64,000 bases of DNA from assembly GCA_026260175.1 (NCBI GenBank), contig JAKCWW010001003.1:17290-81289 (forward strand). Reading direction: 5' to 3'. Shown piece after piece: positions 1 through 10,858 of this stretch (positions are counted from its first letter, which is position 1; each line of letters opens with the position of its first letter). Position numbers and translations under genes: made by a program. The DNA is from Reticulitermes lucifugus (Eukaryota; Arthropoda; Insecta; Blattodea; Rhinotermitidae). A model generated the notes under the pieces. The model worked only from the letters and a program-made list of their open reading frames with translations, had not been told where the DNA came from and did not search any database.

Positions 1-60
1 TCGGAAAGAGGAGGCCCAGGCCCATATAGGGCTGTCGAGCCATGGTTATTATTATTATTA
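1..60 (+). mobile_element. LINE 3' tail remnant with TTA-repeat end
   Basis: The first bases read in one frame as EEAQAHIGLSSHG and then run into a TTA repeat near 46-61. The motif resembles the last residues of several insect LINE ORF2 proteins, which often end in EEAKxHxGL before a simple-repeat tail. Only the very end of the element is inside the window, so the family cannot be fixed. The match is from memory and short. Confidence 0.45.
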
Positions 61-430
61 TACCACCGCACATACATCCACATCTTACGGTCTGACGCCA
101 TTTTTTATATTTTTCATATTCACATTTTTATACTCATGTATTTTGTATATTTTACATCTTTTATAGTTACATTTTAACATATAATTCAATTCGGCAGCAC
201 TTTTATGTATTGAATATATATTTCATATATGTAATTGTAAAGAGAGGAGAAGTTTTTCCTCTTATCAAATGTACGGAATTTGATTTTCATAGTCTTCTGT
301 CATAGGCCTGATGATGGCTCTTTGAGCTGAAACCGGTAGCCTGATTACATGCTGCAAGTGTATGTGTTGGTTGTGACTGAGTAAAGAGTAAAAAGAGTGA
401 AAAGAGTAAAATGTACTTTTACATGTACAT
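61..430 (+). mobile_element. AT-rich segment around the hammerhead, possible Penelope-like terminal repeat
   Basis: No coding is visible here. The segment contains the hammerhead candidate and ends in short runs of GAGTAAA-type repeats (381-411). That layout could be a terminal-repeat fragment of a Penelope-like element. No second copy occurs in the window, so the boundaries are guesses. Confidence 0.25.
302..343 (+). ncRNA. Hammerhead ribozyme candidate (Penelope-like type)
   Basis: The core CTGATGA is at 308-314. After one extra T, stem II (GGCTC at 316-320, GAGCT at 324-328, loop TTT) leads into GAAA at 329-332. Next comes the self-complementary ACCGGT (332-337), the usual very short stem III, then A338 at the expected cleavage position. 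GCCTG (339-343) can pair with TAGGC (303-307) as stem I. This is the full hammerhead layout. The extra base between the core and stem II departs from the textbook form, but it recurs in related copies in this window. Hammerheads of this minimal type are known from the terminal repeats of Penelope-like retroelements. Activity cannot be judged from sequence alone. Confidence 0.6.
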
Positions 431-1289
431 AACAACGGGGATGTCTAATATAAAAACTGTGGGATCATTGTTCTTTGAAGGGACTATGGGAGGGGACATT
501 TTCAGCTTCTGCTGTAATTAAACATTGTTTATCACACTCTTGGTATCTTTGGAAAAATAGAGATAAATGGTGTACAGTATTGGGTTGCGTTTTATATGGT
601 ACACCCTATATTTTGTAAAATACGCCGTGCAGTCTGGTAGAAAGGTACCAACACTTTGGAGACAGCGATTTATCCGTTGCCAGAATTCAATTTGTACAAA
701 GACAGTAATCTTAAAACTCTTTGGAAAATGCCACATAGTGGAGTCTAGCAGGTACATTTTTATCTGCCACACTATAAGGCTTTCTATTCCAGAAGGCATT
801 AACATGGCTGGACACTGCTGTCAGCACCTGAAATTTCTAAATCCTTTAACCCATTTCATGACCGGAATTTGATTATTTTTTAACGCGATAAACATTCAAT
901 AAAAATTTTTTGATATCTTTGTCATCACATTTTATGATGGTGATAAAATTATCATAAACTTGCCTAAAGTCTGGAGACATTTTAAAGGAAAGTTTGGATG
1001 TATCAGTGGTTTAGCAAGTGTCGATTACTCGGTGAATGAGTTGTCTGATTAGTTCGGTAACTCGTACTTTGTCACAAGGAAGAAGGTGCAATGGTAAAGA
1101 TCATGGAAACTCAACTAGGCAATAAATTTCTGGCATTTATGAAAATCCAGGGTTCGTCAGACATTTACCAGTGACGACAGCTTATTCCTATCCTTAGGCA
1201 AAAGAATCCGGTCAGTGGCCTTATTCATACTGTATTCATGTCATGAGACGAAAAGTTACAAGGTGTAGATCAGACACATAGCACATATG
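431..1289. other. Unassigned non-coding stretch
   Basis: This is AT-rich sequence with no recognised gene or repeat. Overlapping open frames of about 100 codons lie on both strands at 518-872. They match nothing I know and look like chance. Confidence 0.5.
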
Positions 1290-1760
1290 GTATAAAGGAG
1301 AAATATATGCAAAAATTTGGTGGGGAACCGAAAGAAGGGGGATTACTTGGAAGACCTAAACACAGATGAGAAGGCACTATTAAAAAGAGATTAAAAGAAT
1401 GGGGGTGCAGTTGGCCGTGCCATGGCTCAGGCGGTTAGTCGCCAGCCTCTCACCGCGGAGGCCCGGGTTCTATCCAGCGTTTATCCATGTGGGTTTTGTG
1501 TTGGAAAAAGTGGCACTGCGACAGGTTTTTCTCCGAGTACTTCGGTTTTCCCCTGCTCCATTAAAATGGAAAAGCAGAAAAACCTCATCATCTTCATCTT
1601 CTTCCTCGTAGGGTTGGACAACAAGCCTTCAAGGCTTCGGCGTGTCCGTAGCATCTGCTACGGGGCCCTTCAATAAAAAAAAGAATGGGGGTGGAGTTGT
1701 AGACTGGAATTTTTGGACGAGTTGCAGTCTCTTTTGAACATCGGAGTGAACTTGTGTCAT
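1290..1760 (+). mobile_element. LINE ORF2 C-terminal relic, split by a SINE
   Basis: The sequence reads YMQKFGGEPKEGGLLGRPKH, one stop, then EGTIKKRLKEWG before the SINE at 1408-1678, and resumes with WGWSCRLEFLDE after it. This matches the common LINE tail pattern of EGKRPLGRPRRRWEDNIKxDLxE followed by DWxxLAQDR. The host element was already decayed or has decayed since. Another member of the same broad family lies at 28265-28890. Confidence 0.65.
1408..1678 (+). mobile_element. tRNA-derived SINE (group B) with target-site duplication
   Basis: The head resembles a tRNA. It has an A-box-like TGGCTCAGGCGG (about 1424-1435) and a B-box-like GGGTTCTATCC (about 1465-1475). The body contains GGTTTTTCTCCGAGTACTTC and the tail CTACGGGGCCCTTCAATAAA ends A-rich. 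A 15-bp direct repeat, AAAAGAATGGGGGTG, lies exactly at both ends (1393-1407 and 1679-1693), as expected for LINE-driven insertion. Relatives are at 36029-36165, 40031-40185 and 53172-53432. Confidence 0.85.
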
Positions 1761-2280
1761 GTATTTGTTTTAGTTTCAGAGTCATATAAACACATACATG
1801 ACCTTTATATATAGTCGACGTTTCTGACACTCATTTCAATCATCAGCGGTAGCTGTTTCGTGACCATGTTCATTCTTACGCTGTTGGCTAATATTCTCGT
1901 CTTTTTCCCTTGATTAATTTACGTGTGATCATTAGACAAACACATTCCGACTGAAGGGAGACAGAAATAGGCGTGAAAAGGGAAAGCAGAAGTTTTATAC
2001 ATGGCCAATATCCACTGTCACCTCATTTTTATAGGTCTGTGTCTGTTTTCAATTCGAACACGGACCGCGTGCATGTATGTTCTAATGAGAATTCCGCCCT
2101 TTTATTATGGACGAATCTCCAGGGTGTATCCATGAGGGTGTATATGTGTATGTCATTTTGCAAGCATATCAATTTTTATGTTCCTCTGTTCCTATACATA
2201 TAGAATATTTGAATTCTAGGGGATGGGTTATAGGTGAGATAGTACGCATTAGGGATAGATGAAAATCTCTCTGTCTCTCT
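1761..2280. other. Unassigned stretch with one weak hairpin motif
   Basis: On the minus strand, CTGATGAT at the right end of 1814-1846 leads to CAGAAACGTCGAC. This is a weak copy of the hammerhead-like module. Otherwise I see no gene or repeat. Confidence 0.3.
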
Positions 2281-2345
2281 CTATACACACACACACAAGT
2301 GTGCACGCAGGCCCACGCAAGCACACGTACACGCACACGCACATT
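2281..2345 (+). repeat. CA-rich microsatellite
   Basis: Imperfect CA dinucleotides with CACG variants give an alternating purine-pyrimidine tract. The small open frames on both strands here are repeat artefacts. Confidence 0.8.
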
Positions 2346-2639
2346 GAGCTGTTGCCTAAAACACATTTATGAGAGACGCGTGTGGAATGTGTTAACCGCT
2401 CAATGTCACTTTAGGGAATGGGCAGTAAAAACACGATTCCGAAATTACACGACAATTTCATGTGGGATGTTATATTCCAACATTAATGCACCGCTATGGG
2501 GACATATCACTACTAACAAACTCACTGCTACTCAGGGTGTTCTCCCTTTATCTCATACTAATCTCTCAGAGAAACTTTTCTGTGTCATCTTAAACCCGTA
2601 ACCGATTAAACGCACAAGCAAATTAAAGTTATCCCCGTG

Positions 2640-2890
2640 AATTCCATGAAGTCGTATGGAGGGAGTGGAGTTATAGTTCCACTCATTTTTACCATCGACA
2701 TTAGAAGGAGGTTTAGAGGTCAGCTTCATGCCCGGCCGCGTTTTCCTTCGTAAGAGGACCCCCCCACTATCGCTGGTTCGCCCTGAGAACCGATCTTGAC
2801 GGCTTGAGAAGAATATAATATATTGTCCGTGCAGGGAACTGAACTACGTTTTCTCACTTAACCCAGGCCATAGCCTAGGCGCTATACAGA
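2640..2890 (-). mobile_element. Decayed tRNA-derived SINE (group C)
   Basis: On the minus strand a tRNA-like head runs from about 2890 (TGTATAGCGCCTAGGC) into GTAGTTCAGTTCCCTGC, a weak B box. The body then resembles the SINEs at 7745-7985 and 8725-8940, sharing GGAGTGGAGTTATAGTTCCACTC-type sequence with 54893-55075. It is strongly diverged. Confidence 0.5.
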
Positions 2891-3117
2891 TTAAACACAA
2901 AATCCTATTTAAGTGGCATGGATTACAGTGATGTTTGTAACCGTATAATACGCGGTGACAAATTGTAGTCTGTTATTCCGAGTTCTGACATACGAGTGCA
3001 TGCGCTAACAAATTACTTCAAATTACCATACACATATAGGAGGAAGAGAAGTAATATTATCTTACTAGTTATTTTAACTTTTTAAAGGTGTGTATCTGAT
3101 TAACATTGCCATATTTT

Positions 3118-3343
3118 GTTATTAAATATAAATATAATAATTATAACAAAATATATGGTCTTTAATACAACATGTTTCGATCTGAGTAGGTCATTTTCGG
3201 GTTTCCTACAACGTAATGTTTTTCGTTGTGTACCGTACTTATTACGTTATAGGAAACCTGAAAATGATCTACACAAGTCGAAACACGTATCAAAGACCAC
3301 CTATTCTAATTGTTAAAACTATTATATGTATATATAATAATAA
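3118..3343. mobile_element. Foldback element with outward hammerhead-like motifs
   Basis: The inverted arms (about 3118-3217 and 3241-3343) are separated by a 23-base centre. The inner arms contain CTGAAAATGATCTAC and GTCGAAACACGT on the plus strand and the mirror on the minus strand. This is a diverged version of the CTGAWGA-stem-GAAA module. CATATTTT flanks both ends (3110-3117, 3344-3351), a possible target duplication, though the sequence is AT-rich. It could snap into a long hairpin. Confidence 0.65.
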
Positions 3344-3351
3344 CATATTTT

Positions 3352-4540
3352 TTTGCAAGGTAACGTCTACTTCTATGTAAGTACTTCATCCTGTAACACA
3401 ACGACATGCAAACAATAGAACAAGACTGCTAACGTGGTGAAGCACAGTCCTCTGAGAAGCTACCTCTCGTTCAGAGTATCAACCATTTGTATCTTTACTT
3501 TCTGGACGTCCTACTTATCTTTATTGTGTTCAGAAAAACGTATTACGGAGATCCTATCCTGAGGCAGACGAGTCATTTCACAGTTCTACTCATTACTTTT
3601 TAGCCATTTAAAGTTCAGTGGTCAGTAGTACAAGCAATTTACCCACAGAATTTTTTATGTATTTCGTATGATTACGAACATAAAGAGCATTAACTGTTTT
3701 CTTGTACTGGAACTGGATTTTCTGTGGAGTAGAAACCGAATCTGCACATGTAATTTAGCTGAACTTCGGCCTTTTAAAGAGTTACCAAAGGCAATATTGT
3801 GGTGCTTCTAACAGTGAGTGGAAAGCCAAGATGTAGTTTACCACCACTAAAATACACGAAGACATATAAATGCAAATACTGGGTTTTTCATGATTTATGG
3901 ACATTGTTTCATGAGATGATTTCTAGGTATTTGTGATCAAAAGTTCATAAAAACGTGTGTCCAATTTTGAACGGTTACGGAGTTATGACCGATTGAAACT
4001 TAGAATAAAAGGTGAGGATTAAAGAAAATATATGGAATAAAATAATAAACACAATAACTGATGAATTTAAAGTTGTTTGGAACATATTTGCTTCAAAAGC
4101 GGTACATATAATTTTCACAATTCTTTGCAACGTTAATTGAAATTGCAAGCGAACAAAGATATTTGACAACCTGACTTGTACGAGTGTAATTCCACTGGAT
4201 CGAAATAATGAGTGAGGTAAATTTATGAATAAATTCCATGTTTCTGGGACATGAACACGGAACTATTCCATCGGGTTAGAATACATTAATTTCTTAATTG
4301 ATCTGCAGTTTAAAGAGCCAGATAGACAGAGTATGAATAAACTTACAACTTTGTCAGAGACCGTATCGACAAACCAACAAGTACAAAATATTTCGTCCAG
4401 GTGAAAATTTCAGATTATAATCGTTAAATTTAACACAGACAAAATCAACACAGACATATAATTAATACACACTTCAATGAAATACAAGACAGGCGATGCA
4501 CGTTTAGCGCAACGTTGAGGCGCCTTCAAGTAAGAATTTT
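3352..4540. other. Unassigned non-coding stretch
   Basis: AT-rich sequence with no recognised gene or repeat family. The open frame at 3975-4169 on the minus strand is low-complexity and unrecognised. Confidence 0.5.
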
Positions 4541-4549
4541 TGCCATGCA

Positions 4550-5210
4550 AAAGCAAAAATGGTTAAATATTGTGAGTGTGTGTCTGTATTCTTGCCTTCG
4601 TTATCTGACATGCAAATTGCATCTTTTCTACGTCGTATTAATATATTGTACTCTGTGGCCTTTTTGGCTTTACCATATTTTTACACATTATCTCATAAAG
4701 GGCACAATTTTTAAAAATAAATTTGAAAATAAAAGCCGTGTTTTAATATTCTTTAGAACTTTCATCTGAAACAGTTCTCATTCTATGAACAATTCAGCAG
4801 ATATTATCATGGATACATAGGGCATGTTATTAAGTACTTGTTATTCTTGTCAGATTTTAATGAAAGTTGGATTTTCTCGACAGAGTTTCGAAAAATTCTC
4901 AAATGTCAAATTTCATGAAAATTCGTTCAATGGAAAAGGAGTTGTTTCATGCTGACGGACAGACAGACGGACATAAATATTACGGAGATATTAGTCGCTT
5001 TTTGCAATTTTTCAAACATAAAAATTATAACAGATCCTATTAATAATAATGAATTTTTTAACATGATATCTAAAATTGGGAACAATAACAAAACACTGAT
5101 TCAGAATGTATTCAATGTCACCATCGTCTAAGAATATTTCAGGATTCAAAGATGCAAACGCGCCTAAATATTACGTTTTACTCACTCTTCCTACCTTGTT
5201 ATACGAGTAG
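4550..5210 (+). mobile_element. Dispersed GACA-tract repeat, copy 1
   Basis: This shares with the copies at 17385, 30980, 33855 and 60805 the blocks CTCTGTGGCCT, ACATTATCTCATAAA, TTCTTGTCAGATTTTAATG, CATGAAAATTCGTTCA and the tract GACGGACAGACAGACGGACA (4954-4973). A segment like the opposite end (GCGCCTAAATATTACG, about 5161) follows the body in reverse order, which suggests a rearranged or folded copy. I see no coding. The open frame at 4515-4769 is a by-product. The family name is unknown to me. Confidence 0.65.
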
Positions 5211-5214
5211 TATA

Positions 5215-7310
5215 CAATCTAATTTTCGGGAATCGTGGGAAATATTGTTTCCAAACTTATAATTACGTATAATATCATTTCAACATAAATTTTTACGGTC
5301 TCAATTATTAATTAAAATCGATTATGTCAATTCTGACTGGTGACAGATTTGTCAGTTTTCGACAATATTTGAATTTCCCAGGGCAATGACTATGAAAGTG
5401 AGTTACGACGCCGTGTAGCCAGTTGTAAATGCCCACCAGAACTCATAACGTTACATTGCTGAAGATTGTAAATCATAAATATATTCTGTACCTAAACTGC
5501 AGTTTTTAAATTATTAAGGCTGTTGGTACATATGGTAAATCTAACCATTGTATTTTAACAGAACTAGTTTTTCATTTATTTAAGGTATAAGCTGTTCTTT
5601 TTTGGGATATTTATTTTGTTTTATTTACTTTTTAATGTTGGCTTTATAATTGGCCTTTGTGTTGTACAGCAGTACGTAAATAAACAGCAATTTAATTAGT
5701 ATTATTATTATTTTTATTATAATAACAGTACCTGAGGAGAGAATACTGTGCAAGAGACGATGATACAGAGCAGGGAAATCAATTTAGAGTTCACAAATGG
5801 TGAGAGATAACCACTATGAATAACCGACAGGCCTATGTGTTTGGAGCGGGATTTTGTTTCTAGAATAATGCATCTTTAATATGAAATGAAGGCTAATTCT
5901 TAGAACTTTGGACGTAAGATAAGGTCCCAGGCTCTCCAACGGATCCTTCTTCAGAAGTATGCAAACAGCTTCTTGAAGTGTGAGGTTAACAATCGGCCCT
6001 TACTTCACTTCGTTATGCCGAGCAACGCATGCATTGTGGGAAGGGGGAAGGCTGTTGATTAATGACTGCAATATTTTACTTCTCCTTCCTACGATTTTTA
6101 AGGTAAATGCAAATTCTTTTCGGATATGATACGTATTTTAGACTCTAATATTTTATATAAACAAAAGATAGAAAGAATGAATATTAATTATTTGAATTGT
6201 GTTAGTAATAAATGGTGTTTGTACGTGTGCTCAGTAGAAGGAAGAGGAGCTGGGATACTCTACCATACATATAAAACATCCTGTGTTGAATAATAATTAA
6301 CGTAATTAATTAACCGAAAGTAACTCAAAATATCGGTTTACAGAACGTGCTGATTGGATCACTTGGCGGTAGGGGAAGGAGGGACAATGCTGGTAAACAT
6401 CCATTCATAATTTTGTTTGCGGTTTTGAAGCGAAAATATTACAAGCGCTTGTGGTTCATTTATAGCAATCCAACGGATAAAAGTAGACATAATTGTCACC
6501 TCCCAACTAACCCTTCCATTATGGACCACCCAGTCACTACTCATGCTGAAAATTGTTCTCTTTGCAGCGCAGATTCATTACGTTCACAAATAAAAATCTC
6601 TTTAATTCTACGCCCTGTTACGTTTCTTACAGGAACATCGCTTCCAAGTAGGGTAGCAATTTGTGATGAAAACGAACGTTAAAAGCATCCGTCTTTCCAA
6701 GGCAAATACTTTTTCCTCATTAGAGATCTTGAATCCTTTATTCTCTATTGATTTCTACCTTCTCTGATAAGCAGCAGCCTATTTTTGTCATATTTGTAAT
6801 AGAATATACGTAGTACAGCAAATTGAATATTTTGAATTGATTCTCATATAATAGTCATATGTTGACGGTACTACACAAACCTATCGAATATTAACGATAT
6901 ATTATTATGTATAAGTAATCGATAATACACGTACTAAACTGGGCGTTTCCACGAAGAGATAGGCAAATATTTAATGTATATGTCTAAACCCAAAAATTTT
7001 TTTGAAATAAATGAGTGTATTTAATTATTCTTAGAAATATTTAAAATGCAAAATAATGTACGTATCCTCCCTAATTTCCGTCATGAGTTCCCATTGTAAT
7101 ATAATAAAATATGAGTTTAATTCGCAAACTGATTCCACGGTGTTTTATTAATTTTCGTCATAGCAAAACAAATTTATGAGGAATACATTTCTTATTCTGA
7201 ACTTAAACATAAATAAGCAAAACGTTGTTCTTATTCTTAATAATCACCATTTTTGAAAGATTAATGGAAAAGTGGAGGTGTAATCCACTTATTCTTAATC
7301 ATGTTAGTGA
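5215..7310. other. Unassigned non-coding stretch
   Basis: Mostly AT-rich and featureless. An ATT/TTA-rich patch lies at 5699-5724. The 111-codon plus-strand frame at 6347-6682 has no recognisable domain, and an overlapping minus-strand frame is equally open, so I do not call a gene. Confidence 0.45.
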
Positions 7311-7344
7311 GTGGAGATGAATATTAAACTTTATGCTGCTGCAG

Positions 7345-7510
7345 ATTTACCCCAAAGGAAACGTCCCGTGCACCCTTTACGTAGAAGGACACTGGGTGGG
7401 CTCTGGAGCTGGCTTGGACGCTGTAGAGAGACAAAAAGCTGTATTGGAGATCAAACCTCGATTCGTCAGTCGTTCAGCCCTTTGCCTATTCACCATACCA
7501 GTGGTCGATA
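7345..7510 (-). mobile_element. Group C SINE fragment
   Basis: The segment shares with 8725-8940 the blocks GCTTGGACGCTGTAGAGAG and GGAGATCAAACCTCG, the minus-strand B-box region. The two overlapping open frames here come from the SINE body and encode nothing recognisable. Confidence 0.55.
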
Positions 7511-7744
7511 TTTACACAGCATGTCCTAAAAATTACGTATTGTAGGATGTTATATATAGGCCTGCACTTGAGTCAGTTCTGTTTATTATAAACACATACA
7601 ATTGATAAAACTGTATGGACGCCAGATTTCTCTAAAGGAGTGACTTTTAAAGAGCAGTGTTACAAAGTCACGACTAAACAAAACTGTTTAAGGTCTCATA
7701 TAAAGGAAAAGGTCTCCCTCCCAACAAACCATGACTGACACAGA

Positions 7745-7985
7745 AGGGGAGTAGAAGTATAGCCCTAGTCATGCTCAATTTCGGCGCTAGATGGAGTGGA
7801 CAACGTCATGTCCCAGACGCTTAACTCCTGGGAAAGAGCCCCAGTACCCATTGTAAAGAAGGCTGAGTGGACCTCAGAGCCGGTCTGAATGGATATTGAG
7901 TACAAAATATCTCTTTTATCCACGGCGGCTCGAACCCCCGACCGTCAGCCCGCAACAAGTCGCTATACCGACTGCGGACCAAAAA
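7745..7985 (-). mobile_element. tRNA-derived SINE (group C)
   Basis: On the minus strand the head reads CGCAGTCGGTATAGCGAC (A box, about 7958-7978) and GGGGGTTCGAGCCGCC (B box, about 7924-7941), the best-preserved promoter of this group. The body contains the reverse of CAGTACCCATTGTAAAGAAG and GAGCCGGTCTGAATGG. Such heads drive RNA polymerase III, and mobilisation depends on a partner LINE. Confidence 0.75.
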
Positions 7986-8724
7986 TTTCATGCGGTCCAA
8001 AAATCCGTACTGTGATTTCTACCAATCACCTAAGAATTATTATTTTAGTTTCATAACGAGTGCTGGCTTGGAACTCGGTGAGCATATTGACCAGGTGACG
8101 AGCTAAACACCCAGGTTAGATTTCCAGCAAGGACAGAGACAATTCAAATCATCAGTAAAAGCATATTGGCTTTTGGGACACATTTGAAATCTGGGTGCCC
8201 TTCTGCTGTAATAAAGTGGCGTGGAAGCAAAACTCATGTACAAATTGAAAGTTAATTAATTGATGAATTAATTAATTGCTTTTAACGGTTCTGTCTATAT
8301 TGAGGGGTACAAAGGGTCGAATAGCAGGTTTTCTAGTGAAAGGTGAAAGCTAAGGTATGAGAAGGAAGCCTAATTTGAGGTAATATTTCGGAGGTTTCAT
8401 CGAGGGACCCCAGGGAATCGACGCAAACCTTAGGATAGTTGGTGCTCCGAAAGAGATTCCAACTATGAGCCCCAAAATTACAAGTCATAAAAATTGCAAC
8501 TTGAATAACTTTCTTCTATGCTGAGGTTTAGAATGACTGAGGCTACAAATTTCCTCCCTTTATGCCTGTATTTCTCAATGCCTCGTTAAGCACTTACGCA
8601 ATTTCTTTGTTCCGAAGAAGTATGATCAGATGATGCAGGCAGGTGAAATAAAGGAAAAAGCAGGTAGGGATATTTTTGTATGCCACGAAGATATACCTAC
8701 AGGTGGGAGTGAGTTTAGCAGTTA

Positions 8725-8940
8725 CAGCCCACATGCAGTTGGGCGGTCACCACACCGCTTTATTTCTGGGAAAGAGCGCCCGGCAGCCATTGAATAGGAG
8801 GCTGGTTGTGCCCCGGAGCCGGTCTGGACGCTTTAGAGAAGTGAAAAATATCTTGCTTCTGCCGAGAATCAAACCACAATTCCTCTACTGTCCTATACAT
8901 AGTTTAGTCACTATACTGACTGAGCTATCCAGACTCAGTA
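8725..8940 (-). mobile_element. tRNA-derived SINE (group C)
   Basis: On the minus strand the head reads GGATAGCTCAGTCAGTATAG (about 8911-8930) and GTGGTTTGATTCTC (about 8864-8877), clear A- and B-box equivalents of a tRNA. The body shares GGAGCCGGTCTGGACGC and GAAAGAGCGCCCGGCAGCC with its relatives. The 96-codon plus-strand open frame is an artefact of this SINE. Confidence 0.75.
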
Positions 8941-8959
8941 GCGAATGCAGCAAATCATG

Positions 8960-9250
8960 TGACTAAGCTGCGGCCCGGAATACAGAGCAATGGGGCTTTG
9001 AGTCCCTACAATTTCAAGGTTTTTTTCTCCTCCAAAGCTTCGAGACCGGCTGCGTGTTCTACCCAGCTATCTATTCATTGGTTACCTGGGGAGTTTTCTC
9101 CGGGGTAAACCGGTCGGAGCTTGAATATGACCATTCCCCCCATATATTATTTTCGTTAAGAATGTGTGGTTTAATGGTTCCACTCCTTTACACGTCTTCG
9201 GGTGTTGGCGCTTAGTTTAGGAAATGCAGAGTTTTACCATTTTACCCTTA
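8960..9250 (+). mobile_element. SINE-like repeat (group D)
   Basis: The head CAATGGGGCTTTGAGTCCC leads into a pyrimidine stretch, then TTCGAGACCGGCTGCG and a body with ACCGGTCGGAGCTTGAATA and TGGTTCCACTCC. The arrangement of tRNA-like head, T/C run and ACCGG block resembles the elements at 9648 and 47243. It is diverged. Confidence 0.5.
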
Positions 9251-9647
9251 TCTTTTGTTTATTTTGCAGCCAGTATGAATGGAGCGAGCTTGGCTATTTG
9301 TCGGAAACACAGTAGCTGTCGATATTTGAAATAGAAACAATTGTTCTGCTCCTCCATAAACTTGTTGTCTTATGTTACACGGCGAATTGTAATGTGCACA
9401 TCTGAGGGCCACTTAGAGCCATTTCATAAAATATTAAAAATGACAAATGTACAGGCAGCACTAGCAAAGCGGTGCGCAGAAAATAGGCAACGATAGAAGA
9501 ATTTATTACTATTTTCTACGTTTATATCTTCCTCCTTCCTTCTAGTACGAAGAGACGCTACCCATAATTCATCTGAACTTACACGGAATGTTCGGTGATA
9601 TGTTTTTAACGTTGTACAATTAACAGTGCTTATGAATTAGATAAAGA

Positions 9648-9870
9648 GCCGGGAAAGTTCGGTCAGCATAATGACCAGTCTACGGGCTGTGTGACAGTGA
9701 AATCGGGGTTAGATTCCTAGTAGGGATAAGAGATTTTCCTCTCTTCCAAATCGTTCAGACCGGCTTTGAAGCCTAGTGCTGCTTTACTAGAGGTAAAATT
9801 GTCGGAACCGGTAGATGACAACTCATCTCCATCTAATATCAGGGTGGAGCTTTCTCTCCACTTCTGTATA
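9648..9870 (+). mobile_element. tRNA-derived SINE (group D)
   Basis: A weak A-box region (GTTCGGTCAGCATAATGACC) precedes a B-box-like GGGGTTAGATTCC (about 9705-9717). Then come TTTTCCTCTCTTCC, AGACCGGCTTTGAAGCC and GTGGAGCTTTCTCTCCAC. The layout matches 47243-47462. The 65-codon frame over it is not a gene. Confidence 0.6.
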
Positions 9871-10271
9871 TCCCTTCATCGTGCGGTGCTTAATTACACA
9901 GCCTTTGCACATCTGGCACAAGGCAAATTTTTCATGCTACAGAAAGCAGCGTTAAGTTTCTAATATTAGGAGACGGAACTCTGAGATTAATATTAGAGGA
10001 AGGGAGGGGACTGCAAGACACCGTTTCGTTTTTCAAAGTTTTTGGAATTTCAGAAAAATTTTTCTAAAGATTTATGTACCAGAATATCATGCGATGTTTT
10101 TGTTTGGTAGTCTGAAATGGCCCAAGATATTAATATAAATGTAATCAAAGGTATAATGATTTGAGAAAGAATAGTGCAAAACGTGCTTCTGAGAAAAGTG
10201 ACTAGTAATGTCGGGCACTATTGCTTTTACCATGTCTTCGTTTTCCCATGACTTCAAACAACATATCGTTT

Positions 10272-10838
10272 TTAAACTTTACGTTGTATCTTATTACAGT
10301 TGAAAATTTTATTTTATTTACCAACTTATGCACAATATCTTACAATAGTATCAATTTACCCCTATACGTATTTCGGCTTGTTAATAGCCATCCTCAGGGG
10401 GTCACAGTATTAAAGCACAGAATATACATCTATTGTATAAGTTGTTCCATCCATATGAGTAAAACGTTAAAATATTAATCTATTGTTTTCGAGCTCCACT
10501 TTGAGCTCTTAAACAGTATGTTTATTAAGAGATTAGAATGTCGTTAAAATTGTTACACATTTCAAAAACCTCAAAATGTGTAACAATTTTAACGACATTT
10601 TAATCTCTTAATACACATACGGTTAAAGAGCTCAAAGTGGAGCTCGAAAACAATAGATTAATATTTTAACGTTTTACTTATATGGATGTAACAACTTATA
10701 CAATAGATGTATAGTCTGTGCTTTAATACTGTGACCCCCTGAGGATGGCTATTAACAAGCCGAAATACGTACAGGGGTAAATTGATACTATTATAAGATA
10801 TTGTGCATAAGTTGGTAAAATAAAATAAAATTTTCAAC
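10272..10838. mobile_element. Near-perfect foldback element with hammerhead-like motifs
   Basis: Arms of about 264 bp (10299-10562 and 10576-10838) are almost identical inverted copies around a 13-base centre. Each arm holds one outward-pointing module: CTGAGGATGGCTATTAAC then AAGCCGAAATACG at 10739-10769 (plus), and its mirror at 10368-10401 (minus). CAACATATCGTTT flanks the unit (10259-10271 and 10835-10847). The left copy is separated from the left arm by a 27-bp extension. Inverted terminal repeats, a short extension at one end and a 13-bp duplication resemble Penelope-like elements. The two open frames here (10221-10478 and 10658-10966) are mirror artefacts. High arm identity suggests a young or gene-converted element. 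Confidence 0.75.
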
Positions 10839-10858
10839 ATATCGTTTATCTTGCACGT

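Noticed and set aside
6347-6682. 111-codon plus-strand gene
   Set aside because: An overlapping minus-strand frame is equally open, there is no domain, and no splice or promoter context can be defended.
7745-7985. Functional tRNA gene on the minus strand
   Set aside because: A and B boxes are good, but no acceptor stem closes and the sequence continues into a SINE body shared with other copies.
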